A stretch of 17,520 nucleotides of DNA from positions 1 through 17,520 of the forward strand of contig CALETH010000115.1 in the NCBI GenBank assembly GCA_937920105.1, given 5' to 3'. A program made the position numbers and the translations under genes. The DNA comes from an uncultured Bacteroidota bacterium. GTDB lineage: Bacteria > Bacteroidota > Ignavibacteria > UBA10030 > UBA8401. The notes under the pieces are model-generated. The model saw nothing but the letters and a program-made list of their open reading frames with translations, was not told where the DNA came from and ran no database searches. This document shows, piece by piece, positions 5,824-14,595 of this stretch (positions are counted from its first letter, which is position 1; each line of letters opens with the position of its first letter).

Positions 5824-7305
5824 ATGACCCTCACTCCCGATAAACCCCGTTGTGCTTGTGGAATTTTTGGAATCTTCGGACATCCACAGGCAGCACTTCT
5901 TACGTACTACGGACTTCATGCTCTTCAACATCGCGGGCAAGAGGCAAGCGGTATTGTTTCTCATCAATATGATAATGAAAAGAAAAAACATCACTTTAAT
6001 ATTATAAAGGGAATGGGTTTGGTTACTGATGTTTTTAAAGATTATTCTACAATTCAAAATCAACTTTTGGGACTTTCTGCTATTGGACATAATCGATATT
6101 CAACATCCGGTTCAGCCAACAATAAATCCAACATCCAACCATTTTGGGTAAATTATCGCAATGGAAATTTAGCCATCGCACACAACGGAAATCTTACTAA
6201 TTTCAGAAAACTCCGTGCAGAGTTGCAAGAATCCGGAACAATTTTTCAAACCACTTCTGATAGCGAAATTATTCTTCATCTTATTGCACAAAGCAAACAA
6301 AAAAATCAAATAGCACAAATCCGCGAAGCGTTGGAAAAAATAGAAGGTGCGTTTTCTTTGCTCATTCTTACTGATACTGCATTAATTGTTGCACGAGATA
6401 GTTTCGGATTTCGTCCGCTTGCATTGGGAATAAAAGATGATAGTTATGTTGTTGCATCCGAAACGTGTGCATTTGATATTATTGATGCAAAATATATAAG
6501 AGATGTTGAACCCGGAGAAATTCTTGTTATAGAAAACAATGTTTCGCAAACGAAAAATTTACAATCCTATAAGTCAGAAAAAAATCAACAACATCACCAT
6601 TGTATTTTTGAATACATTTATTTTTCACGTCCTGATAGCCAAATATTTGGAGAAAGTGTTGATAAAGTTCGTAGAAAATTAGGCAAAGCATTGGCACAAG
6701 AAGCACCGGTAAAAAGTGATGATGAAAACGATAAGCCAATTGTCATAAGTGTTCCAGATTCAAGTAATACAGCAACATTGGGCTTTGTTTCCGAAAGTAA
6801 TAAACAAGGAAATCCAGCAAAATTAGAAATCGGTTTAATTAGAAATCATTATGTGGGAAGAACATTTATTCAGCCGGGAAAAGAACAACGTGAAATGAAA
6901 GTGAAAACAAAATACAGCGTTGTAAAAAATGTATTAAAAGGAAAAACAGTTGTGGTGGTGGATGATTCTATTGTGCGAGGAACAACATCAAAAAAATTAG
7001 TGAAATTATTGAAAGAAGCACAGCCAAAAGAAATTCATTTTCGTATTACATCACCACCAATAGTCAATCCATGTCATTACGGAATGGATTTTCCGAGCAA
7101 AGAAGAATTGATTGCTGTTCAATGCAATAATGATGTAGAAAAAATTCGGAAAGAGTTGGATGTGGAAAGTATTCATTATCTTTCAATGGAAAAATTATTA
7201 GAATCTGTTCCAAAAGATAAAAAAAAGCATTATTGCACTGCATGTTTTGGTGGAAAGTATCCAACACCAGTAGAAATTTCTGTAGAGAAGGATGGGTTGG
7301 AGTAA
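5824..7305 (+). CDS. purF: Amidophosphoribosyltransferase (glutamine PRPP amidotransferase)
   Basis: The 493-residue protein catalyses the first committed step of purine synthesis, making phosphoribosylamine from PRPP and glutamine in the cytoplasm. The N-terminal Ntn-hydrolase domain has CGIFGIFGH with the catalytic Cys at residue 12, giving an 11-residue propeptide as in the Bacillus-type enzyme; YYGLHALQHRGQEASGI and GHNRYSTSG follow. The PRPP loop is VVVVDDSIVRGTT (376-388). Cysteines 260, 417, 471 and 474 (the last two as CTAC) match the four ligands of the [4Fe-4S]-containing subclass. An additional Cys10 lies in the propeptide (RCAC), where related enzymes often have acidic residues. 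Cys position fixes the start at 5824, although no Shine-Dalgarno is visible. It has its own terminator at 7361-7390 and no other purine gene is adjacent. Confidence 0.98.
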   Translation: MTLTPDKPRCACGIFGIFGHPQAALLTYYGLHALQHRGQEASGIVSHQYDNEKKKHHFNIIKGMGLVTDVFKDYSTIQNQLLGLSAIGHNRYSTSGSANNKSNIQPFWVNYRNGNLAIAHNGNLTNFRKLRAELQESGTIFQTTSDSEIILHLIAQSKQKNQIAQIREALEKIEGAFSLLILTDTALIVARDSFGFRPLALGIKDDSYVVASETCAFDIIDAKYIRDVEPGEILVIENNVSQTKNLQSYKSEKNQQHHHCIFEYIYFSRPDSQIFGESVDKVRRKLGKALAQEAPVKSDDENDKPIVISVPDSSNTATLGFVSESNKQGNPAKLEIGLIRNHYVGRTFIQPGKEQREMKVKTKYSVVKNVLKGKTVVVVDDSIVRGTTSKKLVKLLKEAQPKEIHFRITSPPIVNPCHYGMDFPSKEELIAVQCNNDVEKIRKELDVESIHYLSMEKLLESVPKDKKKHYCTACFGGKYPTPVEISVEKDGLE

Positions 7306-7311
7306 AGAAAT

Positions 7312-7340
7312 GTCATTCCCGTATGTTTTAAACGGGAATC
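7312..7340 (-). repeat. Palindromic repeat copy E (AACAT-loop class, stem variant)
   Basis: On the minus strand: GATTCCCGT, loop TTAAAACAT, ACGGGAATGAC. Compared with copy B the innermost stem pair has changed from C-G to T-A on both arms, keeping the pairing. It begins seven bases after the purF stop, in the 3' UTR. Confidence 0.9.
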
Positions 7341-7360
7341 TAATTTTTGAAAATTAAATA

Positions 7361-7390
7361 ACCCTACCCAAATTGGTAGGGTTTTATTTT
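7361..7390 (+). terminator. Intrinsic terminator of purF
   Basis: ACCCTACC (7361-7368) pairs perfectly with GGTAGGGT (7375-7382) around a six-base loop, followed by TTTATTTTTTT. It is flanked by palindromic repeats E and F in opposite orientations. Confidence 0.9.
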
Positions 7391-7393
7391 TTT

Positions 7394-7418
7394 GGATTCC
7401 TGCTTTCGCAGGAATGAC
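7394..7418 (+). repeat. Palindromic repeat copy F (TTTC-loop class)
   Basis: Identical to copy A at all 25 positions. Read through in the frame of the following gene it would encode DSCFRRNDN, a recognisable artefact; that is one reason to place the protease start further downstream. Confidence 0.9.
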
Positions 7419-7511
7419 AATGATGAAGTTTTTTATTATACTCAATTCCGTTTTATGCAAAGAAAAATTTGTATATTTTTACTCTCAAATATCAATTATC
7501 ACAATATTGTT

Positions 7512-10500
7512 ATGAAAAAAAATCTTTTTGCATTATTCTTTTTTTCCACAATTCTTTTAGCACAAAAATACGTCCCAAATCAACTCATCATTAAATATCG
7601 TTCTAATATTTCAGAACAAGAAATTTCGCAAGCAATTTCTCGCAACACGCTTCCACAAATATCATTATCAAAAACATCAAGCACGCTGAACGCTGCAATA
7701 AAAAAAGTTACACCGCTTTTTCCGGAACACAAAAAAAATATTTCACAATTACGAAAAACCTCATCAATACAATTTTCTTCGGAAAGAATTTGCAAAGTAG
7801 AATTGCAGCCAACAATTTCTGTAGAAGAAGCAATAACTCAACTTCGCAATGACCCTGCTGTAGAATACGTCCAACCAAATTACATTTATAAATTAGATGA
7901 TGTAAAAAATAGTGAACCCAACGATTCCGCCTATTCATCACAATGGAATCTCCGTATGATTAATATGCCGCAATATTGGCAGCAATATTCCTTCACACCA
8001 AAATCTGATGTTATTGTAGGAATTATTGATAGTGGAATAGATTATCTTCATCCGGATTTGCAAGGAATACTCTATATCAATCAAGGAGAATTTGGCAATG
8101 GAAAAGAAAATAATGGAATTGATGATGACGGAAACGGTTTTGTTGATGATTGGCGTGGATATAATTTTGTCGGAAAAAATGGAATCCGTGATAATGACAT
8201 TATGGATAGCACATCACACGGAACAATTGTTTCCGGAATTATCGGAGCCGTAACCAATAATGGAATTGGCATAAGCGGAATTGCACCAGTGAAAATTTTA
8301 CCTCTCAAAACATTTACTTCTACAACAGGAAGCGAAGCCGATATTGCAACAGCGGTTTTGTACGCTGTAGATAATGGAGTAGAAATTATCAACATGAGTT
8401 TTGGTGGGATAATTTATTCTGCACTCATGTATGATGTTATTCGTTATGCCTACGATAATAATATTGTAATGGTTGCTGCCAGTGGAAATAATGAGATATT
8501 TGCTCGTCTAAAAGATAAACCACATTATCCAGCAGACCTTAATGAAGTTATTTCTGTTGGAGCAGTTGATTCAGAAAGAAGACGTGCTTCATTTTCTACT
8601 CACGGAATCGGACTTGACCTTGTTGCTCCGGGACAAGATGTCTCTGTTATTTTGCTGGATAGTAGTTATGGCTTTAATTCCGGAACATCATTTGCTGCAC
8701 CACACGTTGCAGGAGTTACAGCACTTCTTATCAGTCATTACAAAGCACAAAATAAATCTTATACGAATGATGAAATTAGGACAGTGCTACTCAATTCTTG
8801 TCAAGATATTGGAGAACCCGGTTGGGATGAATTTACCGGTGCAGGAATTTTGAACGCAGCAATGGATTATGAAAAACTTCCCTATAACAATGTTACTATA
8901 CAATCTCCCAACGCTGATGAATTACTAAAAGGAAATACCATCACCATTATTGGAACAGCAACAACAAGTCAACTTTCAGTAGTAGAAATTTCCTACCAAG
9001 CAGAAGGAGAAAATACGTGGCATCATATTGCACAATATTCCGGACGTCATTTTATTAATGAAACATTAGCAGAGTGGAATGTCAGCAACCTTGCAAATAG
9101 TTTGTATGCGTTGCGATTATCGGTTACCAATATTGATGGAAAAACTGTCGAAAACAGAATCCGCGTCAATATCAACACATCAACATTTCGCATTGTGCAA
9201 GTGCAATGCAATGATTCTACGATTATGGAAGAAAATTATGGATTTCATCTTTCATTATTGATGGATAGAATTAGTTCGGGAAAATTATTTTATCGTAAAA
9301 AAAATAGCACAGAAAATTTTACAGAAATTTTTCTGCAAGCAATTCAACAATACATTACCTTTGCATTTCCGTACGATTATAGTTTTTCTAACACTGAGTA
9401 TGAATTTTATTGTGAGTTGAAAGACCAAGCAGGAAATATTCTTCGTTATCCAACAGAAAATTATTCTACATTTCATCCGAGACAAAAAATTTCTCCGATA
9501 ACATTCAAACAATTATCAGATACACTTCCCAATGGTTATCTCTTAAATAATGTTACACAATTTCTTTCACATCCATTAATGATTGTGGGAGATTATGTTG
9601 ATGGAACTTTTAATTCTCTCAAAGCGTACAACTATCAGCAAGGAAAATTTTCTTTTGTAGATTCCATTCCCAGAGCGTGGGTTCCTATAGATATGAAAAT
9701 AAGTAATGGAGAATTACTCACCTTGTTAGGAGATAGAGGAATAACAGCAGTTTTTATTTCTAAAATATCATCAGGGAAAATTTTTGATAAAATATTTTTT
9801 GCAGATTCAACAACATATAGAGGTACCCCAGATAGATGGGCAAGCCAATTTTATGATTTTGATAATGATGGAAACGTTGATATTCTTTTGCGAGATAGTG
9901 ATAAGTATATGATTTATAAAAACAACGGAAATGGAAGTTTTACAAAAGTAAGCGATATACAAAATCCGACAGATAAAGGAAATAGTTCTTATGGAATTTC
10001 TAAAACACTTATTGGAGATTTTTCAGGAACAGGAAGTACCGAACTTATTTTTGGAGATTCGGATGGAGATGTTTTAATGTTCCGCCAAAAACAAACTGAT
10101 AAATTTTCTTTTGATGTAGTGTGGAAAGATACCTCAACCTTTGTTGAAATTTTTGGCAAAGATACAACTAATATTTTGAACGTTGGAAATTATCTCACTG
10201 CCGGAGATTTTAATGGTGATGGAAGATTGGATTTTGCTGTTGTTGGACACACAGAGTTAGAAACCAATTGTGATTGTTTTGCACCACGAATGGATATGTA
10301 TATTTATACTCGTAAAGAAGGAGGAGATGCTAACACATTTAGTCCAATTTGGAAACAAAGTTTCATTGCTTTTAATGAAGAAGAATCACGTGGTTTTGGA
10401 TTAACCTCCGAAAAAATTTTAAATACACCGCAAAGCCAAATACTCTTTTTTCTTTCACCATATATGTATGCTATTTCGTATGATGAAATGAAAAGTACAT

Positions 10501-11783
10501 TTACACCAATTTGGGTGCAAAAAGCAAATTCAAATTCTGCCGTTGTGTATGATTTTAATAATAATGGATTTGCTGAATTTGGATTTTCTGACGGAAAAAA
10601 AATTGTCTTTTATGAAAGCAGCACTGCAACACAAAATTCACCAACACCGTGGAATATTCTTGCAACAGCAAAAAATCATCATACCATAAAATTACAGTGG
10701 AGTTCTGCACAGCCGGATAGTTTTCATAATATCTATAGAGATACAATTCCCAATCCGCAAAAATTATTCAAAACAGTTCAAGGAACACTATTTGAAGATA
10801 CTACTGCACTAACCAATCAAAAATATTATTACAAAATTTCTTTACTCAGCGGACAAGAAAGTCCACTTTCTGATGAAGTGAATAGCGTAGCACATTATCC
10901 TGCAAAATTAGATAGTGTTCGTGCAACTTCAAGAACACAAGTGTTATTATATTTCAGTTATCCTATAGGTAGAGAGCAAATTTTTTCTAAGGTCTCAATT
11001 ATTATTAATGATTCAATTCAGTTATCACAAGTAATTGATAAAACAGAACAAATACTTTTTGTAACATTTACAAAACCAATTCCCTTGGGAACAAATACGA
11101 TAAAAATACGTCAATTAGTAGACTTGTATGGAATGCTTGTAGATACAACACAGCAAATACAATTTGAAGTAACAGAAAAAATAGAAAATATTTTTTATGC
11201 ACAAAGTGTAAAACTGCTTTCACCAACACAAATTCAAATTCAATTTAATGATACTGTTGCACAAAGTTTAGCGACAAATTTTGCAAATTATTCTATCTAT
11301 AATAGAGCAAAAAAATTTACGATAGAAAACATCCAATATAATTTTACAAATGTAATACTCTCTATTTCTTCTTCCGAAAATCTTACACGTCTCGGACTTC
11401 GTTTAGAAATTTCTATTGATGAAAAATTACAAGATATACAAGGACGAAAACTTAATAATGGAAGAGCGCAAACACTATCTATTGGTGTCAATGTAGAAAA
11501 TTTAGATAATGTGATTGTATTTCCTAATCCATTTCACATTCAGGATGGACAAAATGTTTCCTTTGCGAATATTCCATTTCATACCCAAATTATGATTTTT
11601 TCTTTAAACGGAAATAAAATCATTACATTAGAAGGAAAAGGAACTGAAGGAATAGAATGGAATGGACACGACGAAAATAATACACCAATTTCTTCCGGAA
11701 TATATTTTTACCGCATCACCAAACTGGATGACCAAGGCAACGAACAAGAATCTAAAATGGGAAAATTTGCAGTAGTGAGATAA
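7512..11783 (+). CDS. Secreted subtilisin-like (S8) protease with FG-GAP-like repeats and T9SS-like C-terminus
   Basis: The 1,423-residue protein has a signal peptide (MKKNLFALFFFSTILLAQ) and an I9-like propeptide (about 20-125, YVPNQLIIKYRS … DPAVEYVQPNYIY). The peptidase S8 domain has Asp173 (VGIIDSGIDYLHPDL), His236 (DSTSHGTIVSGI), oxyanion Asn326 (AASGNN) and Ser393 (NSGTSFAAPHVAG), so it should be active. Ig-like beta domains follow, then FG-GAP/VCBS-type repeats with calcium-loop-like motifs (about 780-920, DFDNDGNVDILL and DFNGDGRLDFAV; another at about 1013), an FN3-like region (about 1045-1125), further beta domains and a final sorting-like module (1333-1423: VFPNPF, SSGIYFYRI, KMGKFAVVR). 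The frame is open 40 codons further upstream, but that part crosses repeat F; the signal peptide at 7512 decides the start. No Shine-Dalgarno is seen. Likely role: extracellular protein degradation. Confidence 0.92.
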   Translation: MKKNLFALFFFSTILLAQKYVPNQLIIKYRSNISEQEISQAISRNTLPQISLSKTSSTLNAAIKKVTPLFPEHKKNISQLRKTSSIQFSSERICKVELQPTISVEEAITQLRNDPAVEYVQPNYIYKLDDVKNSEPNDSAYSSQWNLRMINMPQYWQQYSFTPKSDVIVGIIDSGIDYLHPDLQGILYINQGEFGNGKENNGIDDDGNGFVDDWRGYNFVGKNGIRDNDIMDSTSHGTIVSGIIGAVTNNGIGISGIAPVKILPLKTFTSTTGSEADIATAVLYAVDNGVEIINMSFGGIIYSALMYDVIRYAYDNNIVMVAASGNNEIFARLKDKPHYPADLNEVISVGAVDSERRRASFSTHGIGLDLVAPGQDVSVILLDSSYGFNSGTSFAAPHVAGVTALLISHYKAQNKSYTNDEIRTVLLNSCQDIGEPGWDEFTGAGILNAAMDYEKLPYNNVTIQSPNADELLKGNTITIIGTATTSQLSVVEISYQAEGENTWHHIAQYSGRHFINETLAEWNVSNLANSLYALRLSVTNIDGKTVENRIRVNINTSTFRIVQVQCNDSTIMEENYGFHLSLLMDRISSGKLFYRKKNSTENFTEIFLQAIQQYITFAFPYDYSFSNTEYEFYCELKDQAGNILRYPTENYSTFHPRQKISPITFKQLSDTLPNGYLLNNVTQFLSHPLMIVGDYVDGTFNSLKAYNYQQGKFSFVDSIPRAWVPIDMKISNGELLTLLGDRGITAVFISKISSGKIFDKIFFADSTTYRGTPDRWASQFYDFDNDGNVDILLRDSDKYMIYKNNGNGSFTKVSDIQNPTDKGNSSYGISKTLIGDFSGTGSTELIFGDSDGDVLMFRQKQTDKFSFDVVWKDTSTFVEIFGKDTTNILNVGNYLTAGDFNGDGRLDFAVVGHTELETNCDCFAPRMDMYIYTRKEGGDANTFSPIWKQSFIAFNEEESRGFGLTSEKILNTPQSQILFFLSPYMYAISYDEMKSTFTPIWVQKANSNSAVVYDFNNNGFAEFGFSDGKKIVFYESSTATQNSPTPWNILATAKNHHTIKLQWSSAQPDSFHNIYRDTIPNPQKLFKTVQGTLFEDTTALTNQKYYYKISLLSGQESPLSDEVNSVAHYPAKLDSVRATSRTQVLLYFSYPIGREQIFSKVSIIINDSIQLSQVIDKTEQILFVTFTKPIPLGTNTIKIRQLVDLYGMLVDTTQQIQFEVTEKIENIFYAQSVKLLSPTQIQIQFNDTVAQSLATNFANYSIYNRAKKFTIENIQYNFTNVILSISSSENLTRLGLRLEISIDEKLQDIQGRKLNNGRAQTLSIGVNVENLDNVIVFPNPFHIQDGQNVSFANIPFHTQIMIFSLNGNKIITLEGKGTEGIEWNGHDENNTPISSGIYFYRITKLDDQGNEQESKMGKFAVVR

Positions 11784-11794
11784 ACTATAAAGAT

Positions 11795-11819
11795 TTATCA
11801 GGTTTTAAAAATCTGACAA
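11795..11819. repeat. Imperfect palindrome after the protease gene
   Basis: TTATCAGGTTTT (11795-11806) is nearly the reverse complement of AAAATCTGACAA (11808-11819), with one mismatch and one possible wobble. There is no following T-run rightward, so it is a poor terminator. It resembles dispersed TTGTCAG…CTGACAA palindromes of Bacteroidota intergenic DNA (recollection, not checked). Confidence 0.5.
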
Positions 11820-11851
11820 GTCGTCTAAAAAAACATACAATTGAGAATTGC

Positions 11852-11896
11852 AAGTCCCCTCTGTACGTAAGCAAGTACGATGGAGAGAGGGGATTT
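11852..11896. repeat. Hairpin in the protease-receptor gap
   Basis: TCCCCTCT (11855-11862) pairs with AGAGGGGA (11886-11893); the flanking AAG and TTT add weaker pairing, and an inner GTAC…GTAC pair can extend the stem. No T-run follows in either direction, so it is probably a dispersed palindromic element or an RNA-stabilising structure rather than a terminator. Confidence 0.5.
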
Positions 11897-11935
11897 AGGG
11901 GTGTGTCAAAATTAATATGGAAACCTATAAGAAGT

Positions 11936-11960
11936 GTCCTTCCCGCGAAAACGATAATCC
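11936..11960 (-). repeat. Decayed palindromic repeat (TTTC-loop class)
   Basis: It has the same 25-base length and ends as copies A, F and G (GGATT … GGAAGGAC on the minus strand) and keeps TTTTC in the loop, but one arm has mutated (ATCG against GCGGG) so the stem no longer pairs fully. It lies 29 bases before the receptor start. Confidence 0.5.
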
Positions 11961-11989
11961 AATTTATATAAACTAAAAATACAATCATA

Positions 11990-14482
11990 ATGAAAAACAA
12001 ACTTACTTTTATCTTATTACTATTTTGTATTATCACCACAATTTCTTTTTCTCAAACTGGTAATCTTACCGGAAAAATAATTATTCCCGATGGTACAGCA
12101 ATCGGAGCAACAGTCATACTTAACAATACCCAAATTGGTACCGTAACTGATTTCGATGGAAAGTTCACCATCAAAAATATTCCTGTAGGAAATTACGAAA
12201 TCATCGCACGGCTCATTGGTTACGAGCAACCGGAAATCCCCACAGTAAAAATTACAGAGGGAGAAACAGCAACAATCACCATTACACTCAAACTTTCTGC
12301 AATTCAACTTCAACAAGTAGATATTACCGCAACACGAAGACAAGCAACCGAAGATATGCGTACCAGCGTTACCACCATGACTCCGCGTGAAGCAAAATAT
12401 TTACCCGGTGCTGCGGAAGATGTTCTCCGTTCATTACAAGCAATGCCCGGAGTGTTAAGCGTTTCAGATTTTTCTTCGCAGTTGGTTATTCGCGGTTCGG
12501 GACCTGACCAAAATCTTATTGCCATTGATGGATTTGAAGTGATTAATCCATACAGATTGTATGGATTTATTTCTATGTTCAATCCCGAAACAGTGAGCGA
12601 AATAAGTTTGCAAACCGGCGGCTTCGCTGCAAAATATGGAGATAGACTTTCCGCTGTGTTAGATGTAAAAAATCGTGAAGGAAAAATTCCCGGTTATATT
12701 CACGGAAAAATTAACACCAGTCTCACCAACGCAAATCTTGTATTGGAAGGAGAGATGCCATTCAAAGGTTCATGGTTATTTTCTGCACGAAGAACATATT
12801 ATGATTTGGTTCTTGAACCATTTATCAAAGCAGCAAAACTTGTTGAAGGTGATGTTGCTCTACCAAGTTTTACGGATTTTCAATTTAAAGGAACAGCAAT
12901 TCTTGACGAAAATAATTCTCTTATTCTTAACGGACTCACTTCTCGCGATGGAGCAAAACTTACTTCGGGTGCAGGACGTGCTTCTGCTGATAGTGTAAAT
13001 TTTCTTGATGAATCATTTAACTCACTCGCTGGGTTAACATGGAATTACACGCCAACAAAAAATATTATTTCTCAAACACGATTATCATGGTATAAAAATA
13101 GCGGAGAGGGGTTTTTTGATGGATTTTTTGTTGACCCTGCCCAACGAAAAGATGAGCAGCTCTCTGCACAAGATACCACTATTCGTTTATTCAATTTTGG
13201 ATTTAATTCCAAATATAGTTTTACCAAATATTCTCTTTCCAATGATATTGTGTGGTATGTTGATAAACACACATTTGATTTTGGCGGTGGAATAGATATT
13301 CTCAACACACAACGAATGCGAACATTTAAGTTGGATAAACTTTTTCAAAATATTTTGCTTTCACGTCAATTAGTATTTCCAAAAGATATTAATGCGGATT
13401 TAACTTATTGGCGTTCTAATATTTATGCGAGTGATAGATTTCAATTTTCGCAAAATTTTTATCTCCAACCCGGATTGCGTTTTGATTATTATGATGCACT
13501 CAATAAATATTATCTTTCACCGCGTTTTGCACTTTCGTACGGCATAGATGAACTTACTACTGTGCGGACAGCATACGGAATTTACTATCAATCACCGGGA
13601 ATGGAAAAACAAGATGCACGTGCAGCATTGGATTTCACCAAAGAAACACTTCGTCCGTTAAAACCAGAACGTGCAGACCATTATATTTTTGGAATTGATA
13701 GAATGTTGACATCACAATGGCAAATAAAATTTGAAACGTATTACAAAAAATTTTTTGATATTATTGTTGCAGAAAAAATTGCTGCGGAAGAATGGAGAAG
13801 TACGCAAGTAAGCGAAAATATTTTCAGTCCATCAGCATGGAGTACACCACAACAAGTTCCTACCACACGATTTACCAGCACACCAGTCAATGATGCACAA
13901 GGGCAATCTTACGGATTTGAATTTTCGTTACAAAAACTTCAAATGGCGAGTGGAGAAAAATTAACGGGATGGTTGAGTTATGCACTTTCGTATGCAGAGC
14001 GTGAGCGAGGTGGAAAAATTACTCCGTTTATTTTTGACCAACGTCATGCTATAAATATTGTTGGTAATTATCTGCTTTCGGATTCTTGGGAAGTAGGAAT
14101 AAATTTTTCTTTGCGTTCAGGAAAACCATTTACAGAAGCCGTTGGTGTAAAACCACGATTGCTGATTTATACTGTTAATGGTATGCAGCAAGCAGTAATA
14201 GATACTGTTACCGAAAAAGGAAAAGTGATTTTAGAAGTGGAGTTTGAAAAAGACGCACTTTCCGGTCGGTTAAATTTGTATCACACATTAGATGTTCGTG
14301 TTACCACGTATCCAAAATGGTGGGGATTGCAATGGTCAATCTATTTAGATATAACCAATATTTACAATAACAAAAACGAACAGCAAATTAATTATTTTGT
14401 GGATGATGAAGGGAAACTCCGCCAGCGAAAAGTTTTTGGGTTGCCAATTTTTCCGGCGTTGGGTATGAGTGTGGTTTTTTAA
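11990..14482 (+). CDS. TonB-dependent outer-membrane receptor with carboxypeptidase-regulatory-like domain
   Basis: The 830-residue protein has a signal peptide (MKNKLTFILLLFCIITTISFSQ, 1-22), a CarboxypepD_reg-like beta domain (about 24-102, GNLTGKIIIPDGTAIGATV … GTVTDFDGKFTIKNIPVGNYEI), a plug domain (about 125-230, AEDVLRSLQAMPGVLSV, LVIRGSGPDQNLIAIDGFEV, GGFAAKYGDRLSAVLDV) and a 22-strand-type beta-barrel ending in GMSVVF with the terminal Phe typical of outer-membrane proteins. It should import a ligand with energy from TonB/ExbBD, which are not in the window. No SusD-like partner follows, so this is not a classical polysaccharide locus. It lies 206 bases after the protease; uptake of peptides or a metal complex is possible but the substrate cannot be read from sequence. 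No Shine-Dalgarno is visible. Confidence 0.93.
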   Translation: MKNKLTFILLLFCIITTISFSQTGNLTGKIIIPDGTAIGATVILNNTQIGTVTDFDGKFTIKNIPVGNYEIIARLIGYEQPEIPTVKITEGETATITITLKLSAIQLQQVDITATRRQATEDMRTSVTTMTPREAKYLPGAAEDVLRSLQAMPGVLSVSDFSSQLVIRGSGPDQNLIAIDGFEVINPYRLYGFISMFNPETVSEISLQTGGFAAKYGDRLSAVLDVKNREGKIPGYIHGKINTSLTNANLVLEGEMPFKGSWLFSARRTYYDLVLEPFIKAAKLVEGDVALPSFTDFQFKGTAILDENNSLILNGLTSRDGAKLTSGAGRASADSVNFLDESFNSLAGLTWNYTPTKNIISQTRLSWYKNSGEGFFDGFFVDPAQRKDEQLSAQDTTIRLFNFGFNSKYSFTKYSLSNDIVWYVDKHTFDFGGGIDILNTQRMRTFKLDKLFQNILLSRQLVFPKDINADLTYWRSNIYASDRFQFSQNFYLQPGLRFDYYDALNKYYLSPRFALSYGIDELTTVRTAYGIYYQSPGMEKQDARAALDFTKETLRPLKPERADHYIFGIDRMLTSQWQIKFETYYKKFFDIIVAEKIAAEEWRSTQVSENIFSPSAWSTPQQVPTTRFTSTPVNDAQGQSYGFEFSLQKLQMASGEKLTGWLSYALSYAERERGGKITPFIFDQRHAINIVGNYLLSDSWEVGINFSLRSGKPFTEAVGVKPRLLIYTVNGMQQAVIDTVTEKGKVILEVEFEKDALSGRLNLYHTLDVRVTTYPKWWGLQWSIYLDITNIYNNKNEQQINYFVDDEGKLRQRKVFGLPIFPALGMSVVF

Positions 14483-14595
14483 TTGATGGTTGGAAATGAG
14501 AAATTGATAATTGATAATGTTTTATAATGATAAAAATTATTACATTACAAAAACTAATTAAATAATCCATATAGGTATAAAATATATTTTTATTT

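Noticed and set aside
7230..7460. Minus-strand frame containing VIPAKAGIQ across the purF terminator
   Set aside because: It overlaps the end of purF, a terminator and two palindromic repeats; the peptide is the known artefact of translating such repeats.
7392..7511. Forty-codon N-terminal extension of the protease frame
   Set aside because: It begins inside palindromic repeat F (giving DSCFRRNDN) and precedes a clear signal peptide that starts at 7512; the extension is repeat-derived readable frame.
8081..8395. Minus-strand open frame of about 100 codons inside the protease
   Set aside because: It lies wholly opposite the catalytic domain (Asp to His region) and shows no recognisable protein features.
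11795..11896. Hairpins after the protease as its intrinsic terminator
   Set aside because: Neither hairpin is followed by a T-run in the direction of transcription; they look like dispersed palindromes.
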